This document shows, piece after piece, positions 1-10,169 of a DNA stretch of 64,000 nt (the stretch's first letter is position 1; the number at the start of each line of letters is the position of its first letter). Made by a program: the position numbers and the translations under genes. The notes beneath the pieces were generated by a model. The model was given only the letters and a program-made list of their open reading frames with translations, was not told where the DNA came from and made no database searches. The stretch is from Ectocarpus siliculosus (taxonomy: Eukaryota; Sar; Phaeophyceae; Ectocarpales; Ectocarpaceae), in assembly GCA_000310025.1 (NCBI GenBank), contig FN648545.1, positions 92,553-156,552 of the forward strand. The letters are read 5' to 3'.

Positions 1-44
1 GCGCACAAAAACAAATCTGACAGTCCAGCCTAGACCCAAAGGGG

Positions 45-1330
45 TTAAGCGACGATGGCAAGCGCAACGGCAAAACTGCACAAGAAGAAAAATGCATACA
101 CAAAAAGAAAAGGCCGGATGCCGACGTATGGCTCTCTCGGAATGGAGGGATTCCCAGAATTTCCAACAGGTAATCACAAGTATCGAGGAGGCCGACGACG
201 ATCAAGGACACACATTACATGTGGTACGCCAAGAAGGATAGGGGAAGGAAACGCAAGGGTAAAAATTCGTACTTTAACGCAATCCTTCCTTAAAACGCAG
301 GTACCTAGAAATGCAAGACACGGAGGTAAAATACCCATCGTGAAAGTCAAAGCGCAGGTCATAACTGGACATGATTCACGCGCGAAGAAGCTAACACGGA
401 GTCTTATCAGGAAGAAGTTTGAAGGCCGGCTAAGAAGGTTTGAAGACATAAGCGCTTAAGCGACGATGGCAATCGCAACGGCAAACATGACTAGAAGAAA
501 GATGCATATAAAAATGAAAAGGTCGGATGCCGACCTAAGGCTCTCTCGGAATGAAGGGAAGGGATTCCCACAATCTCCAACAAGTAATGCACAAGTATCG
601 AGGAGGCCGACGACGAGGACTCACCCAGATGTGACACGCAAAGAAGGATAGGGGAAGGAAACGCAAGGGGGGAAAAAGTCGGACTTGAACGCAATCTTTC
701 CAAATAACGCACGTACTTACCAATGCAACCCGGGGTAAAATACCCATCGTGAAAGTCAAAGCGCAGGTCACAACTACATGTAATGTGACTCATGCGCGGA
801 AAATGCAACACGGACACTCATCAGGAAGAAGTTTGAAGGCCGGTCGAGAAGGTTTGGGACACAAACGCTCAAACGACGATGGAAATCGCAACGGCAAACC
901 TTGACAAGGAGAAGAATGCATATAAAACATGAAAAGGCCGGATCCCAGAATTTACAACAGGTATTCCACAAGTATCGAGTAGTCCGACGACGATGAAATG
1001 ACACACATGTAGTACGTAATGAAAGATAGGGAAAGGCAGCGAAGGGGGGAAAGAAGTCGGACTTGAACGCAATCCTTCTTGATAACGCAGGTCCGCAGAA
1101 ATGCAAGACGGGGTGATAAAAGACCCATCGTGGAAGCCAAAGAAAAGGTAATAACCGCATATTACTCATGCGCGGATAAGGACACACGGAGACTTATCAA
1201 CGAAAAGTTTAGGCCGGCGAAGATGGTTGAATACACCACGACGCAAGTGACGATGGAGGTCTCAACGGCAAAAGTGCAACAGAGGGAAAGAGGCCGAAAA
1301 ACAATTCCCACCGTGGATTGTGACCGGTAG
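45..1330. repeat. Degenerate tandem array, about 411-bp unit, four copies
   Basis: Units begin at about 45, 456, 867 and 1243, each opening with a version of CGACGATGGCAAGCGCAACGG. Spacings are 411, 411 and about 376 bp. Later landmarks recur in the same order in each unit: a GAAAAGGCCGGAT block, a GGGGAAGGAAACGC block, and a CGTGAAAGTCAAAGCGCAGGT block. The last unit diverges and loses its 3' half. The array may extend left of the window, because the first unit starts within the first 50 bases. Confidence 0.85.
55..459 (+). CDS. Small, very basic ORF covering one repeat unit
   Basis: This 134-codon ATG-initiated frame fills exactly one unit of the 411-bp array. Its stop overlaps the start of the next unit. 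The product would be rich in Lys and Arg, with no recognised domain, signal peptide or membrane segment. The second unit starts with the same N-terminal residues but stops after 61 codons, and the third and fourth units are frameshifted. So either the first unit is a surviving gene in a decaying array, or the frame is chance. I do not recognise a family. The basic composition would suit nucleic-acid binding, but nothing more specific is supported. Confidence 0.3.
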   Translation: MASATAKLHKKKNAYTKRKGRMPTYGSLGMEGFPEFPTGNHKYRGGRRRSRTHITCGTPRRIGEGNARVKIRTLTQSFLKTQVPRNARHGGKIPIVKVKAQVITGHDSRAKKLTRSLIRKKFEGRLRRFEDISA

Positions 1331-1564
1331 GGTCAAAACGAAAGAGACAGAATGGTAGAAAAGAATGCCGGCTCTGGGAAGACATACAACCAGGTCCCGA
1401 GATGCTCGACCAAGGAAAACGCTCTTTGAGAAAGAGGGGAATGGTGCATGCAAGAGCGCAACATGGAATGCAGGCCATGTACCTCTCGCAAGGCAGCTGG
1501 TGTAATCCTCAAGCACGAAAACGCCCGCCGCGGCCCGCGAAAGGGGAAAGTCAGGGTCGCAGAT

Positions 1565-2931
1565 TCAGTTGTCGTCTTCGCCGCTGCTGTCGTTGCTGTC
1601 GTCGCTGTTGTCGCTGTCGTCGTCGTCGTCGACATTGTCGCTGCTGACAAGGGCATCCTCGTTGCTGGCGTCGTCGCTGCTACTGTCATTGCTCGCGGTG
1701 TCGTCGTCGACAGGCAGGCGACGACGACACTTCGGGAATCGCCCGGAAGACGAGGGGGAAGAGGCGTTGGTGTTGGGTTTGGTCGGTCCGGACGAAGAAG
1801 AACCCGACGGGTCAGTGGTGTCGGATGCAGCCGGCTGAAGCTGTTGTGCACGTGTGACGATGTCCATGTTTTCCGTAAGGGCGACCACATACATGGTACC
1901 CCCACCTGGTCTGGTTAGACCACCGTTTCTATTCAACGGCGGCGAGAAACGTAGTGTCAGTATGTACGAAGCTCTGGTCTTCTGGTAGTCAGCGTCGAAA
2001 CCGACGAATCTGTCTCCGTTACACATGAGTACTTCTTCAAGCACCTGTGGTGGCGATTGAACAAAGAAGGGAAGGAACAATGCGGTAAGTATGATGTGAA
2101 ATAACGCTGTGGCGAAAGGTAAGGCAGAGGGAGGAACCCGGATGGCATGATGCACACGAAGAAGATTATGTGCGGATCGTTTGGTGGGAGAGAAAAAATG
2201 GGTATGGTAAGAGATGCGCCGCCACACAGCCAGAAACCGAAACACGTGAAGTGGGAAAAATATAACACCGCGGTCGTTAGTTGCAGGCAGGCTTCTTCAA
2301 CGACATGAGGACCACTTGGCTGTATGTGGACCAACAAGACTCCAATCGACACCCAAGGACCGGTAGGAGTGTGTGGAAATTGTCCATACCGCACAAGTCG
2401 TCACTCCCATCACTCCAATGTATTGCAGTACAGCAGTAGTACGATGCGGGGGATGTTCCGAGGAGTCCTTTACTTCGCGCGGCAACCACAACATGGCAAG
2501 AACGTGGAGAAATGAACTCACCGGGGTACCGATAGACATTGCAGAAGTAATAAGAACGCCGTCCGGGGTGTGCGGTCAAACGTCCTCCGCGCCGTGCACA
2601 GGAACGACCGTAAACAACGTCGGCACGACGTCGTGGTGGGTGTGGGGGTTGAGCCTGCTGTTGCAAGTGAAGGGCACGCCCAACCCAAGGTTGCATGTCG
2701 AACTACATGGCGGAGTGCCGTACCCGCATTTCATGCGGATGACAGGGCCTGTGTTGGTGAACCTCAGTAGTATCGGGTAAACCCCCGCGAGTGTCTGTTG
2801 GGCGGAAACGACGTTGAAGGATAAGACCTTGTTCCCCGTAAGCAAGGATTTATAAATAGTGGTCGGCGGAAGGTTCGGGCCGGAGTTGGTCGGGCGAGGG
2901 CCGCCAAGAGCTGGTCCCGGCGGTCGTTGTT
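1565..2931 (-). CDS. Spliced hypothetical gene with in-frame TGA and acidic tail
   Basis: Two exons are visible: 2931-2522 (preceded by TTGCAG, followed by GTGAGT) and 2044-1565 (preceded by a pyrimidine-rich tract and CCACAG). The intron is phase 0 and the frame continues across it, ending at 1565. The first exon contains a Cys-containing stretch. The last 60 residues are Asp/Ser-rich and come from a GAC/GTC microsatellite near 1570-1650. One TGA (2578-2576) interrupts the first exon in the same frame, so the copy is either a pseudogene or carries a base error. The 5' end was not found, and the LTR element at 3375 may interrupt it. No family is recognised. Confidence 0.4.
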
Positions 2932-3374
2932 CTGCAAGAGGCACATAGGGCATGGGGCAGTTGTACGGTCGGAAGGGGAAGGAGGGATAACGTTGGCATG
3001 TGTGAGTGGGAGAAAGGATAGGTACGCTGTAAGCATTCCCGGCGTCCGCGTGTATAGAGATGAGGAGGTCAAGGTGGGTATGAATGCAGGTGACGAGATA
3101 TTGGACGTTGGCGGACAGGATGAGAGTCGAAGGGGGGGGATGAACGAACCATTGAAAGGTCGAGGATAGGGCATGTATGAAAACGGGAGGAGAGACAGGT
3201 GGAGCGGGTGGGCGGATGGAAATTTGACGAATAGCAATAGTAAATGGGCGAGTTGTGCAGTGGAGCAAGTACACCGGTCGGTATAGGACATGTGCGGGTC
3301 ATCAGAATTGAAAAGGGTTGGGCCGTGAGAAATGGTGCATGGAAGCGGAATGTTCGGCCCGTTCGGAAGGATGG

Positions 3375-3797
3375 TGTTAGTGCACTGCCGCCCTCAGCGG
3401 TCTGTGGTGCTGAGACTGGGGTATATGTTATCCCAGGAACCACCGATGAAAAAGGACCATGTATTATATATATATATATCCGTCACGCAAGCCCCTCAGG
3501 CAAGCTGGTATTCAACACGCAAGCCTCTCAGGCAAGTGCCAGGAGCACACCGCCGTGTGCTCCCGGGGGGCCCGCACTTGGACCACAACCGCATACATAC
3601 CCTCACACCCATACTTCCCATACGCGTATCCCCCACAGAGGATGCACAGATCGGACTCATATCCAAGTACCACAAACAGCCCCCCTACTTGATACGATGT
3701 ACGATCTTGCAACCCTTCACGCGCAATCAGCCAACACAGGAAAGCACCCCTTTGAGAAAACTTGTTCAACAAAACTGGCTACGCATCCAACACAAAG
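3375..3797 (-). repeat. 3' LTR of the copia-type element
   Basis: It matches 8150-8573 base for base over most of its length, including CTGCCGCCCTCAGCGGTCTG, a TA dinucleotide run and a doubled CAAGCC(C/T)CTCAGGCAAG motif. It starts with TG. The inner end differs from the other LTR in the last two or three bases. Relative to the coding strand this is the 3' LTR. Confidence 0.9.
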
Positions 3798-4867
3798 CGG
3801 CTCCATCAGTTTATTCACGAATCCAACGCGTTCGTCTCTGGAAATAATCTCAAACCGTTGACACAAAAGAATCATCCTCAGAAAGGTACCCAACAATTAT
3901 TTGTGCTACATCAGAAAGGTGTCGGAACGAAAACGGATATTTCTGGAAAAAACAACTTCAAAAGAGTTAGCACCAAATCCATCCTCAAACAAAACAAAAA
4001 CTCAACTTCTTGACCAATCAAAAGGGGAATTCGGAAAGCACAAACTCCCCAACTATTAATCGTCAAAAGATGTCAAATCCTTCCTCCAATATATTGTCCA
4101 AGGACCAGATCCTAAACAGCGCGCACCCGCTAATCGGTACCGTCGCGTTTGTCCAAGAAACGATAGAAAATATAAGCAAGCATCCACGCAAACAGCCCCC
4201 CTTCTGTCAGCTCCCAAAATTCACCCCGAGCTAATATCTCAATGTCAACAGTCCCCCCTACTTTGCCGTTCACGTAACACACAAATAGACAAGACCAGAA
4301 AACGAACCAATTCGATTGCTGCTCATGCCCTCTAGAATCATGGTCATACATGACATCCCCCCCCATGATTTTCGATGCAAAAGCAGCAAAACATGCGATA
4401 CAAACCAAAAACATGAAAACACGTTACACACATGGCATCAAACTCGGGAAAAAGTTCGTACCGTATGAAAACTGTCTTGGCAACTGGAACTTCAAAAGCC
4501 ACCCTGCTCCCTGAGCGGAATGCCTACACGTACGTCGAACAACGCGCTATCATCCCATTTCTTGCGCGCGGCCATAAACACACCGCAGAGAGCGACCACT
4601 TAACTCAGGACTTGACATGAAAAAAGCTAACATGAGTATCGAAACACCTTAAGTGCAAAACGCGACTGAACGTACTCCCTCCAAAGACACGTGTGTTCTG
4701 CATCAAAGTGAACGGTGCGCTTGCAAGGGAAAAACAGAACAAAAAAATAAAAAAGCGAAGCCAAAATGGCGAACCTAAAACGTCCATGCCTGCTCAGAAA
4801 ACCGAACAAACTCGTAAACGTCTCACATGTTCTCCCACTTGGCTGTAACAAGGTGCGGTCGTCGCTG
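3798..4867. other. Non-coding 3' interior of the copia element
   Basis: About 1.07 kb lie between the end of the pol remnant and the 3' LTR. The frames here are short and show no reverse transcriptase motif (no YVDD-type core on either strand). The plus strand is A/C-rich. I see no gene. Confidence 0.6.
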
Positions 4868-7800
4868 TCACCGTGTCCTCCCCGTTCCCGATCGACTCGA
4901 GGGCGCCACCGCTGCGGCCGCCGCTGCCATCGCCGCCTTTGCCGTTCGCCCGCCGCCAAGACCGTCATGAGTTCCAGGGCCAACACGGCTGCCGGTGACG
5001 TCGCTGCGGCCGCCTCTACCACCGCCGCCGTTGTCGCCGCTGCCGCCGACGGGACTCTGGCCAAAGCCGCCGCTGCCGTCTTCTGCTGCCGTCGGAGCTC
5101 TGGCCGAAGCCACCACTCCCGTCGCTGCTCCTGCTGCCGCCGGTGTGGCCGCCAGAGCTCTGGCCGATGTCGCCAGTTCCGTCGCGGCTGCCGCCTTTGC
5201 CGCCGTTGCCGCTGTCACTCCCGTTCCTGCCCCTATCGAAGGCCCTGGGACCGCCCCCCGTCTCCTCGCGCCACGCGAAGATGTCTTACCGGGATCGAAG
5301 GGGTGCGTCGGGGCTCCACTCCAGGTTTCATCTAACCCCTCACCCCCGTTCCCACCACCGCCGCTTTCCTCGCTGCTGCTGCTGCTGCTGCTGCTGCAGC
5401 TCACTTCCTCTTCAGTCTTCCCGGGATCAAAAGGGTGCGTCGGGGCTCCACTCCAGTTTTCATGCAACCCCTCCTCCCCGCCCCCGTCGCCGCCACTGTC
5501 CTCGCCGCTGTTGCTGCAGCTGCCGCTGCTGCTGCTGCTGCTCACGTCCCCCTCAGCCTTCCTGGGGTCGAAAGGGTGCGTCGGGGCTCCACTCCAGATT
5601 TCATCTAACCCCTCGTCGCCACCCTTGCGGCCGTCTGGACACCCGACGCCAACGCGGCGACCGGGGACGCCGCTGCTGCTTCTGCCGCTGCCGTTCCCCC
5701 CGTCACCGATGTCGCTACCGCCGCCGCTGCGGCCACTGCTGCTCACATCCCCTTCAGCCTTCCCGGGGTCGAAAGGGTGCGTCGGGGCTCCACTCCAGAT
5801 TTCATCCAACCCCTCGTCCCCGCCCCCATTGCCGCTCACGTCCCCCCCAGCACATTGGCTATCAAGATCCTCTAGGACTGGCAATGGCATGGTTGTCGCA
5901 CCAACCGCTTCCTCCAACTCTTCGTCACATACTTCCGTCACCGGTGCGGCCGCTGCCTCCCGTGCCGCCGTCTGGACACCCGACGCCAACGCGGCGACCG
6001 GGGACGCCGCAGCAGCTGTCGCCGCTGCCGTTACCTTCGTCACCGATGTCGACGCCGCCGCCGCTGCGGCCGTCTGGACACCCAACGCCAACGCGGCGAC
6101 CGGGGACGCCGCAGCTGCTGCTGCCGCTGCTGTCCCCCCCGTCACCGATGCCGCCACCGCCGATGCTGCTGTCGGGGACGGCGCTCTGGCCGAAGCAATC
6201 CGCGCCGCCGCCGCTCCTGCCGATGCCAGCACGGCGACCGGGGACGACGCTGCTGCTCCCGCTGCTGCCGTTCCCCCCGCCGCCGCCGCCGCCGCTAACC
6301 CGCTGCGTCCGTCTGAGCGCCCAGCGCCAACGCGGCGACCGTGGACGACGCTGCTCCTGCCGCCGCTGCCGTTCCCCCCGTCATCGATACCGCCGCCGCC
6401 GCCACTGCTTCCGGTGGCGTTGCTGCCGTTGACGGGGTTCTGGCCGAAGCCGTCCGCACTTCCGCTGGCGCTCCTGCAGCTGTCGTCGTCGCCGCCGCCG
6501 GTGCTCTGACTTCTGCCGCTGCCGTGAGGGTCGAAGGCGCCGGTGCCGCTATCGCCGCCGCCGCCGCCACCACCGGTGCCACTGCCGGTGCAGAAACGGC
6601 CCCTGTTGTACGTGGGCACGAGGCCGACGCACGGCTGGCGGCGGTAACCCCAAACAACGTCCGTGGTGTACCCCGCGGCGCCGGAGGGGAAAATTACCTT
6701 GTAGCAGTCGTGGGAGAGGAAGTCGCCAGAGTTGAGGCACAAAAAACCGAGCGCCCTTCGGCCCGATCTTGGCGGAGACACGCGCGTAGTCGATACCCGG
6801 CATGAAGAAGGGCAGAGGATGACATAGAAGGCGCTTCCCGTGGAGCATCTCGTACGGGCACAGCATGTCGGCCTTCTTGTCAAGTCGCGGCTGTGTGTTA
6901 ATGCAGGCCGACATCCAGCTCCATGCCTCCGGCCATATGCGGTTGTAGTCGCAGGCCGGCCAAGGAAACTGAACGTCGGGGAAGAGCAAGAAAGCATCCG
7001 TGAACGCCGCCCTGCCGCCCTCCCGCACGAGCCCAATCCAACGCTCCACCCTGCAGTTACGCGTCTGCCCTCCGTCCGGGGATGTCAGCTCGCGAGTGAT
7101 GCTGAACTCCAGAAGTAAGTCGCTCACCGACGCGTTGGCCAGCCATTCCGTCAGAAGGAACTGAAAGTCGCCGTGGGCGGCCCGCAGAGGGTGAAGCGAA
7201 ATGAATACCTCGCGAAGTGCTTTCGTCACGGTGCTGGCGTGCTTGTCCGGCAGATATTTGATGATGCCGTAGTTGCTGTATTCATCGACCAAGACGAGGC
7301 AGTAGGTGTTACCACCGGCGGATGGCGGAAGCGGGCCCATGAGGTCGGCGAAGAGGCGCTGAAGAGGTCGCGAGGCCGTGGAGGGCGTCGTCATGGAGAT
7401 CGCCTTGCGGGTGGCGGCGCTGCATCCTCCGATACCGCCACCGCTGCTGTCACCACCGCCTCCACCGTTGCCCCCGTCGGTCCTCCCCTGCTGCTGAAGT
7501 GGTCCTCGGGCGAAAGCTGGAGCTGTAGTACCCGGAGCGCCATTGCAGAACTGTATAGGTTGCTGTTGTTGACGAAGTTGCTGCGGTAGAGGCTGTTGGC
7601 GACGTTGCTGGGGCACGGGGTGCTGCTGGACCGGTTGCGGTGGCATGTACGTCTGCTGCACGCACTGCTCCTGCTGCCAATGGGGGGTGTACTGGCAACG
7701 TGCTGCAACAATAGTAATACGCTGCTGCTGCGGCTGCGCAGCCGGAGGAGGAGCAGCGGGAGGGCGTGCGTTGGTCACCAGCTGCTGCTGATGCTGGTAC

Positions 7801-8108
7801 TGGCAGTGCCCTCTGAGGACGTGGTCGTGGCAGCTGCTCTGCTGCACACCGCTCGTCACATGTTGCTGGTATCCGCCGTACACGCGGGGTGTCTTCCCCT
7901 CTCTCTCCGAAAAAAAAAATCGTTGGGGCGGGCTACTCTCGCCACCCCCATAAAAACCAGCCGCATACCCGGTATCGCCCGCTCTCCCTCTCGCGGCTTC
8001 CTCCGCTGAACTCCTCTCCTCTACTTCACCCACTCTCCTCCGTAACTCCGGATTCTCGGCTGCCGCTTTTTTCGCTTCTTCTTCCAACTCTCTCTCTCTT
8101 TCCGTCAT
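4868..8108 (-). pseudogene. Copia gag-pol remnant: coiled N-terminus, Gln-rich linker, integrase, repeat tail
   Basis: The frame starts at ATG 8108 with a charged, Glu/Arg-rich stretch, then a Gln/Pro-rich stretch. A copia-type integrase core follows from about 7360 to 6780, with the blocks RLFADLMGPLP, YCLVLVDEYSNY and YEMLHGKRL. Near 6760 the similarity shifts by one base into the frame that carries LGFLCLNSGDF and YKVIFPSG, the usual segment after the integrase, so there is a frameshift. Downstream are four copies of an SGAPTHPFDPGK module (near 5298, 5431, 5573 and 5775) within Ala/Gly/Ser-rich sequence, and the frame ends at 4868. Protease, reverse transcriptase and RNase H are missing. 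The long Ala/Pro-rich frames on the other strand here are shadows of this GC-rich repeat. Confidence 0.75.
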
Positions 8109-8149
8109 CGCTGAGGCAACACCCGGCCTAGCTAGGCTCCACGATATCG

Positions 8150-8573
8150 TGTTAGTGCACTGCCGCCCTCAGCGGTCTGTGGTGTTGAGACTGGGGACTA
8201 TGTTATCCCAGGAACAGCCGATGAAAAGGGACCATGTATTATATATATATCCGTCACGCAAGCCCCTCAGGCAAGCTGGTATTCAACACGCAAGCCCCTC
8301 AGGCAAGTGCCAGGAGCACATCTCCGTGTGCTCCCGGGGGGCCCGCACTTGGACCACAACCGCATACATACCCTCACACCCATACTTCCCATACGCGTAT
8401 CCCCCACAGAGGATGCACAGATCGGACTCATATCCAAGTACCACAAACAGCCCCCCTACTCGATACGATGTACGATCTTGCAACCCTTCACGCGCAATCA
8501 GCCAAGCAACACAGAAAAGCACCCCTTTGAGAAAACTTGTTCAACAAAACTGGCTACGCATCCAACACAAACA
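8150..8573 (-). repeat. 5' LTR of the copia-type element
   Basis: Partner of 3375-3797. It is followed immediately by the target duplication GATGG at 8574. The TA run is shorter than in the other LTR, a normal microsatellite difference. The promoter of the element would lie here and fire leftwards. Confidence 0.9.
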
Positions 8574-8578
8574 GATGG

Positions 8579-9335
8579 CGTAGCTATGTTTGGGTGTAAA
8601 CGTTTGGTACGATGACATTGACGTAGCGGTGATGATGTGGACTGAATGTACAGCCGACCCCGTTTGAAAGTCACACTTTGTTCCGATTTTGTTTTGCGTC
8701 TTCAACGCGGGTATTTTGTTGAAGGTGTCCGGGGACGGCATGGTACGATCCCCGAGGTAAATGGAGGCGTGCTATGCGATCAAATATGCGCCTTGACAAG
8801 CAATATCACTGCATTTGAAGAACGGCCGGCAAGAGTCGTGGAAGCGTCCCGGAATTTGTTCCCATGCTGATTTCACCCAGTAGTTTACGTCGATCAAACA
8901 TCTAACGGTTAACGAAATATTAAAAATATTAACGGCCGGTCGACGGAGGTACGCTTTGAAATTTGGCGCCCCTGTGCGGTATTCCAGGAGTGAGTGCACA
9001 TCAATACTACTACTTTTTGAACAAGAAATCGCGGATCATGGTTTTCATCTCCGCTCGCCCCTTAAAGTGCGTTTCACGTGAGATTCATAAGTGAACGAAT
9101 TCACAACTACCTCTCGGAAGAAAGTGGTACAGAACGGGCCGGCATTCAAGAAACATCAAGGTCGGGTCAGGTTCAATTTCTGATTTGAGGCCAAGAAAAC
9201 GGCCGAGTCCCCCCTTCTTTGCCATAATATGTAAAGAATGGTTTGCATTTCTTTTCTGGGGACCCGTGGAGTATATATGGTACCCCCCACCATCATTTCC
9301 ATCCATTGGGCACGACGTCCCCGGAAAATGTTGTG
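8579..9335. other. Intergenic stretch without a recognisable gene
   Basis: Only short frames occur here, on both strands, with no motif. It flanks the copia insertion and should be contiguous with the sequence left of 3370 in an allele lacking the element. Confidence 0.5.
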
Positions 9336-9570
9336 TCTATGATAACGCGGGGAGTTTCCTTAAGCGGAGTGCCTTGAAAGCGGAGTCGACTGTTATGGAA
9401 GCATGTAGGGCGAACGCAATATGGACAGGATTGTATCCGTGAAAGGACGGAAAAGAAGGCAAGAAGCTTACCGGTTTTTTGGAGGGCTTCTTCTTGCTGT
9501 TGCTGCCTTTGGTGGCTGTAGCACGTGAACCACCCGCTGGGGAAGTCGTGTTGGGGCGATCGAAATGCAC
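9336..9570 (-). CDS. 3' exons of an unrecognised gene with a Lys-rich tail
   Basis: An exon-like block, 9570-9472, is preceded by TTTCATCAG and followed by GTAAGC. It encodes 33 residues ending in a Ser/Lys-rich basic stretch. A second acceptor (CATAACAG, exon from 9389) could add a short terminal exon. More of the gene probably lies upstream on the minus strand between 9.6 and 10.2 kb, where Pro/Ser/His-rich open frames occur, but I could not fix the exons. No domain is recognised. Confidence 0.3.
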
Positions 9571-10169
9571 CTGATGAAATGGCAGGCGTAGAGATTAAGT
9601 AGAGAGATGGAGGCAAAGATATCTTGACAGTAAAGGAGGGGACATGTTTTGAAATCCCGTCATGAGCACCTTGTACCGTACGAATATGATACCCCTCGGA
9701 GGGTGTGAGGTGATGCGGTCGGGATGAGGGGGTGGTGTTAGAAGAAGGCAAAGTGAGTGGACTACAAAGGTGAATATTTTGCAGGGTCTGAACAAAAGTC
9801 GTGTTGGGTGGGGATTGGTACGAGGGGAGTATACCGGAGACTAAACGAATATGTGATGATGATGTGGTTGGGGGGGAAACTTTGAATGGGAGAATTGACG
9901 TCCCATTGTTTTGGTGAATGAAGTGCATTTCATGATGAATGGCATGTGAAGGCAAGTCAGGTACACCGACGGGTTGGGGGAGCCCGAAGGAAGTGACCTC
10001 TTTGTTGGGGGTTGTTCTTCCCGACATGGTGCATGTCCTGCTTTGTTACGTGTGGGGTGCATTGTGGACGTACCGGGGCCATGCAGACGAACAACAGGGA
10101 CACCGAGAAAACAACGTGCTTCGTACGCAGAGGAAAGGGCAACCGGAGAGCATGGCACTCGTGGTAGCG

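Larger units (their letters stand above)
3370..8578 (-). mobile_element. Ty1/copia-type LTR retrotransposon with 5-bp target duplication
   Basis: Two near-identical direct repeats of about 424 bp (3375-3797 and 8150-8573) begin TGTTAG and end around AACACAAACA. They are flanked by the direct repeat GATGG (3370-3374 and 8574-8578), the 5-bp duplication expected of LTR-element integration. The coding frame between them runs on the minus strand and contains a copia-type integrase. The ATG is only about 40 nt inside the right (5') LTR. No reverse transcriptase or RNase H was found in the roughly 4.3 kb of interior, so this is a deletion derivative that would need another copy to move. The high LTR similarity suggests a fairly recent insertion. 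Confidence 0.9.

Noticed and set aside
4995..6805. Long plus-strand Ala/Pro-rich open frames (over 500 codons)
   Set aside because: They are antisense shadows of GCC/GCT-rich repeats in the minus-strand copia remnant, and no domain is present.
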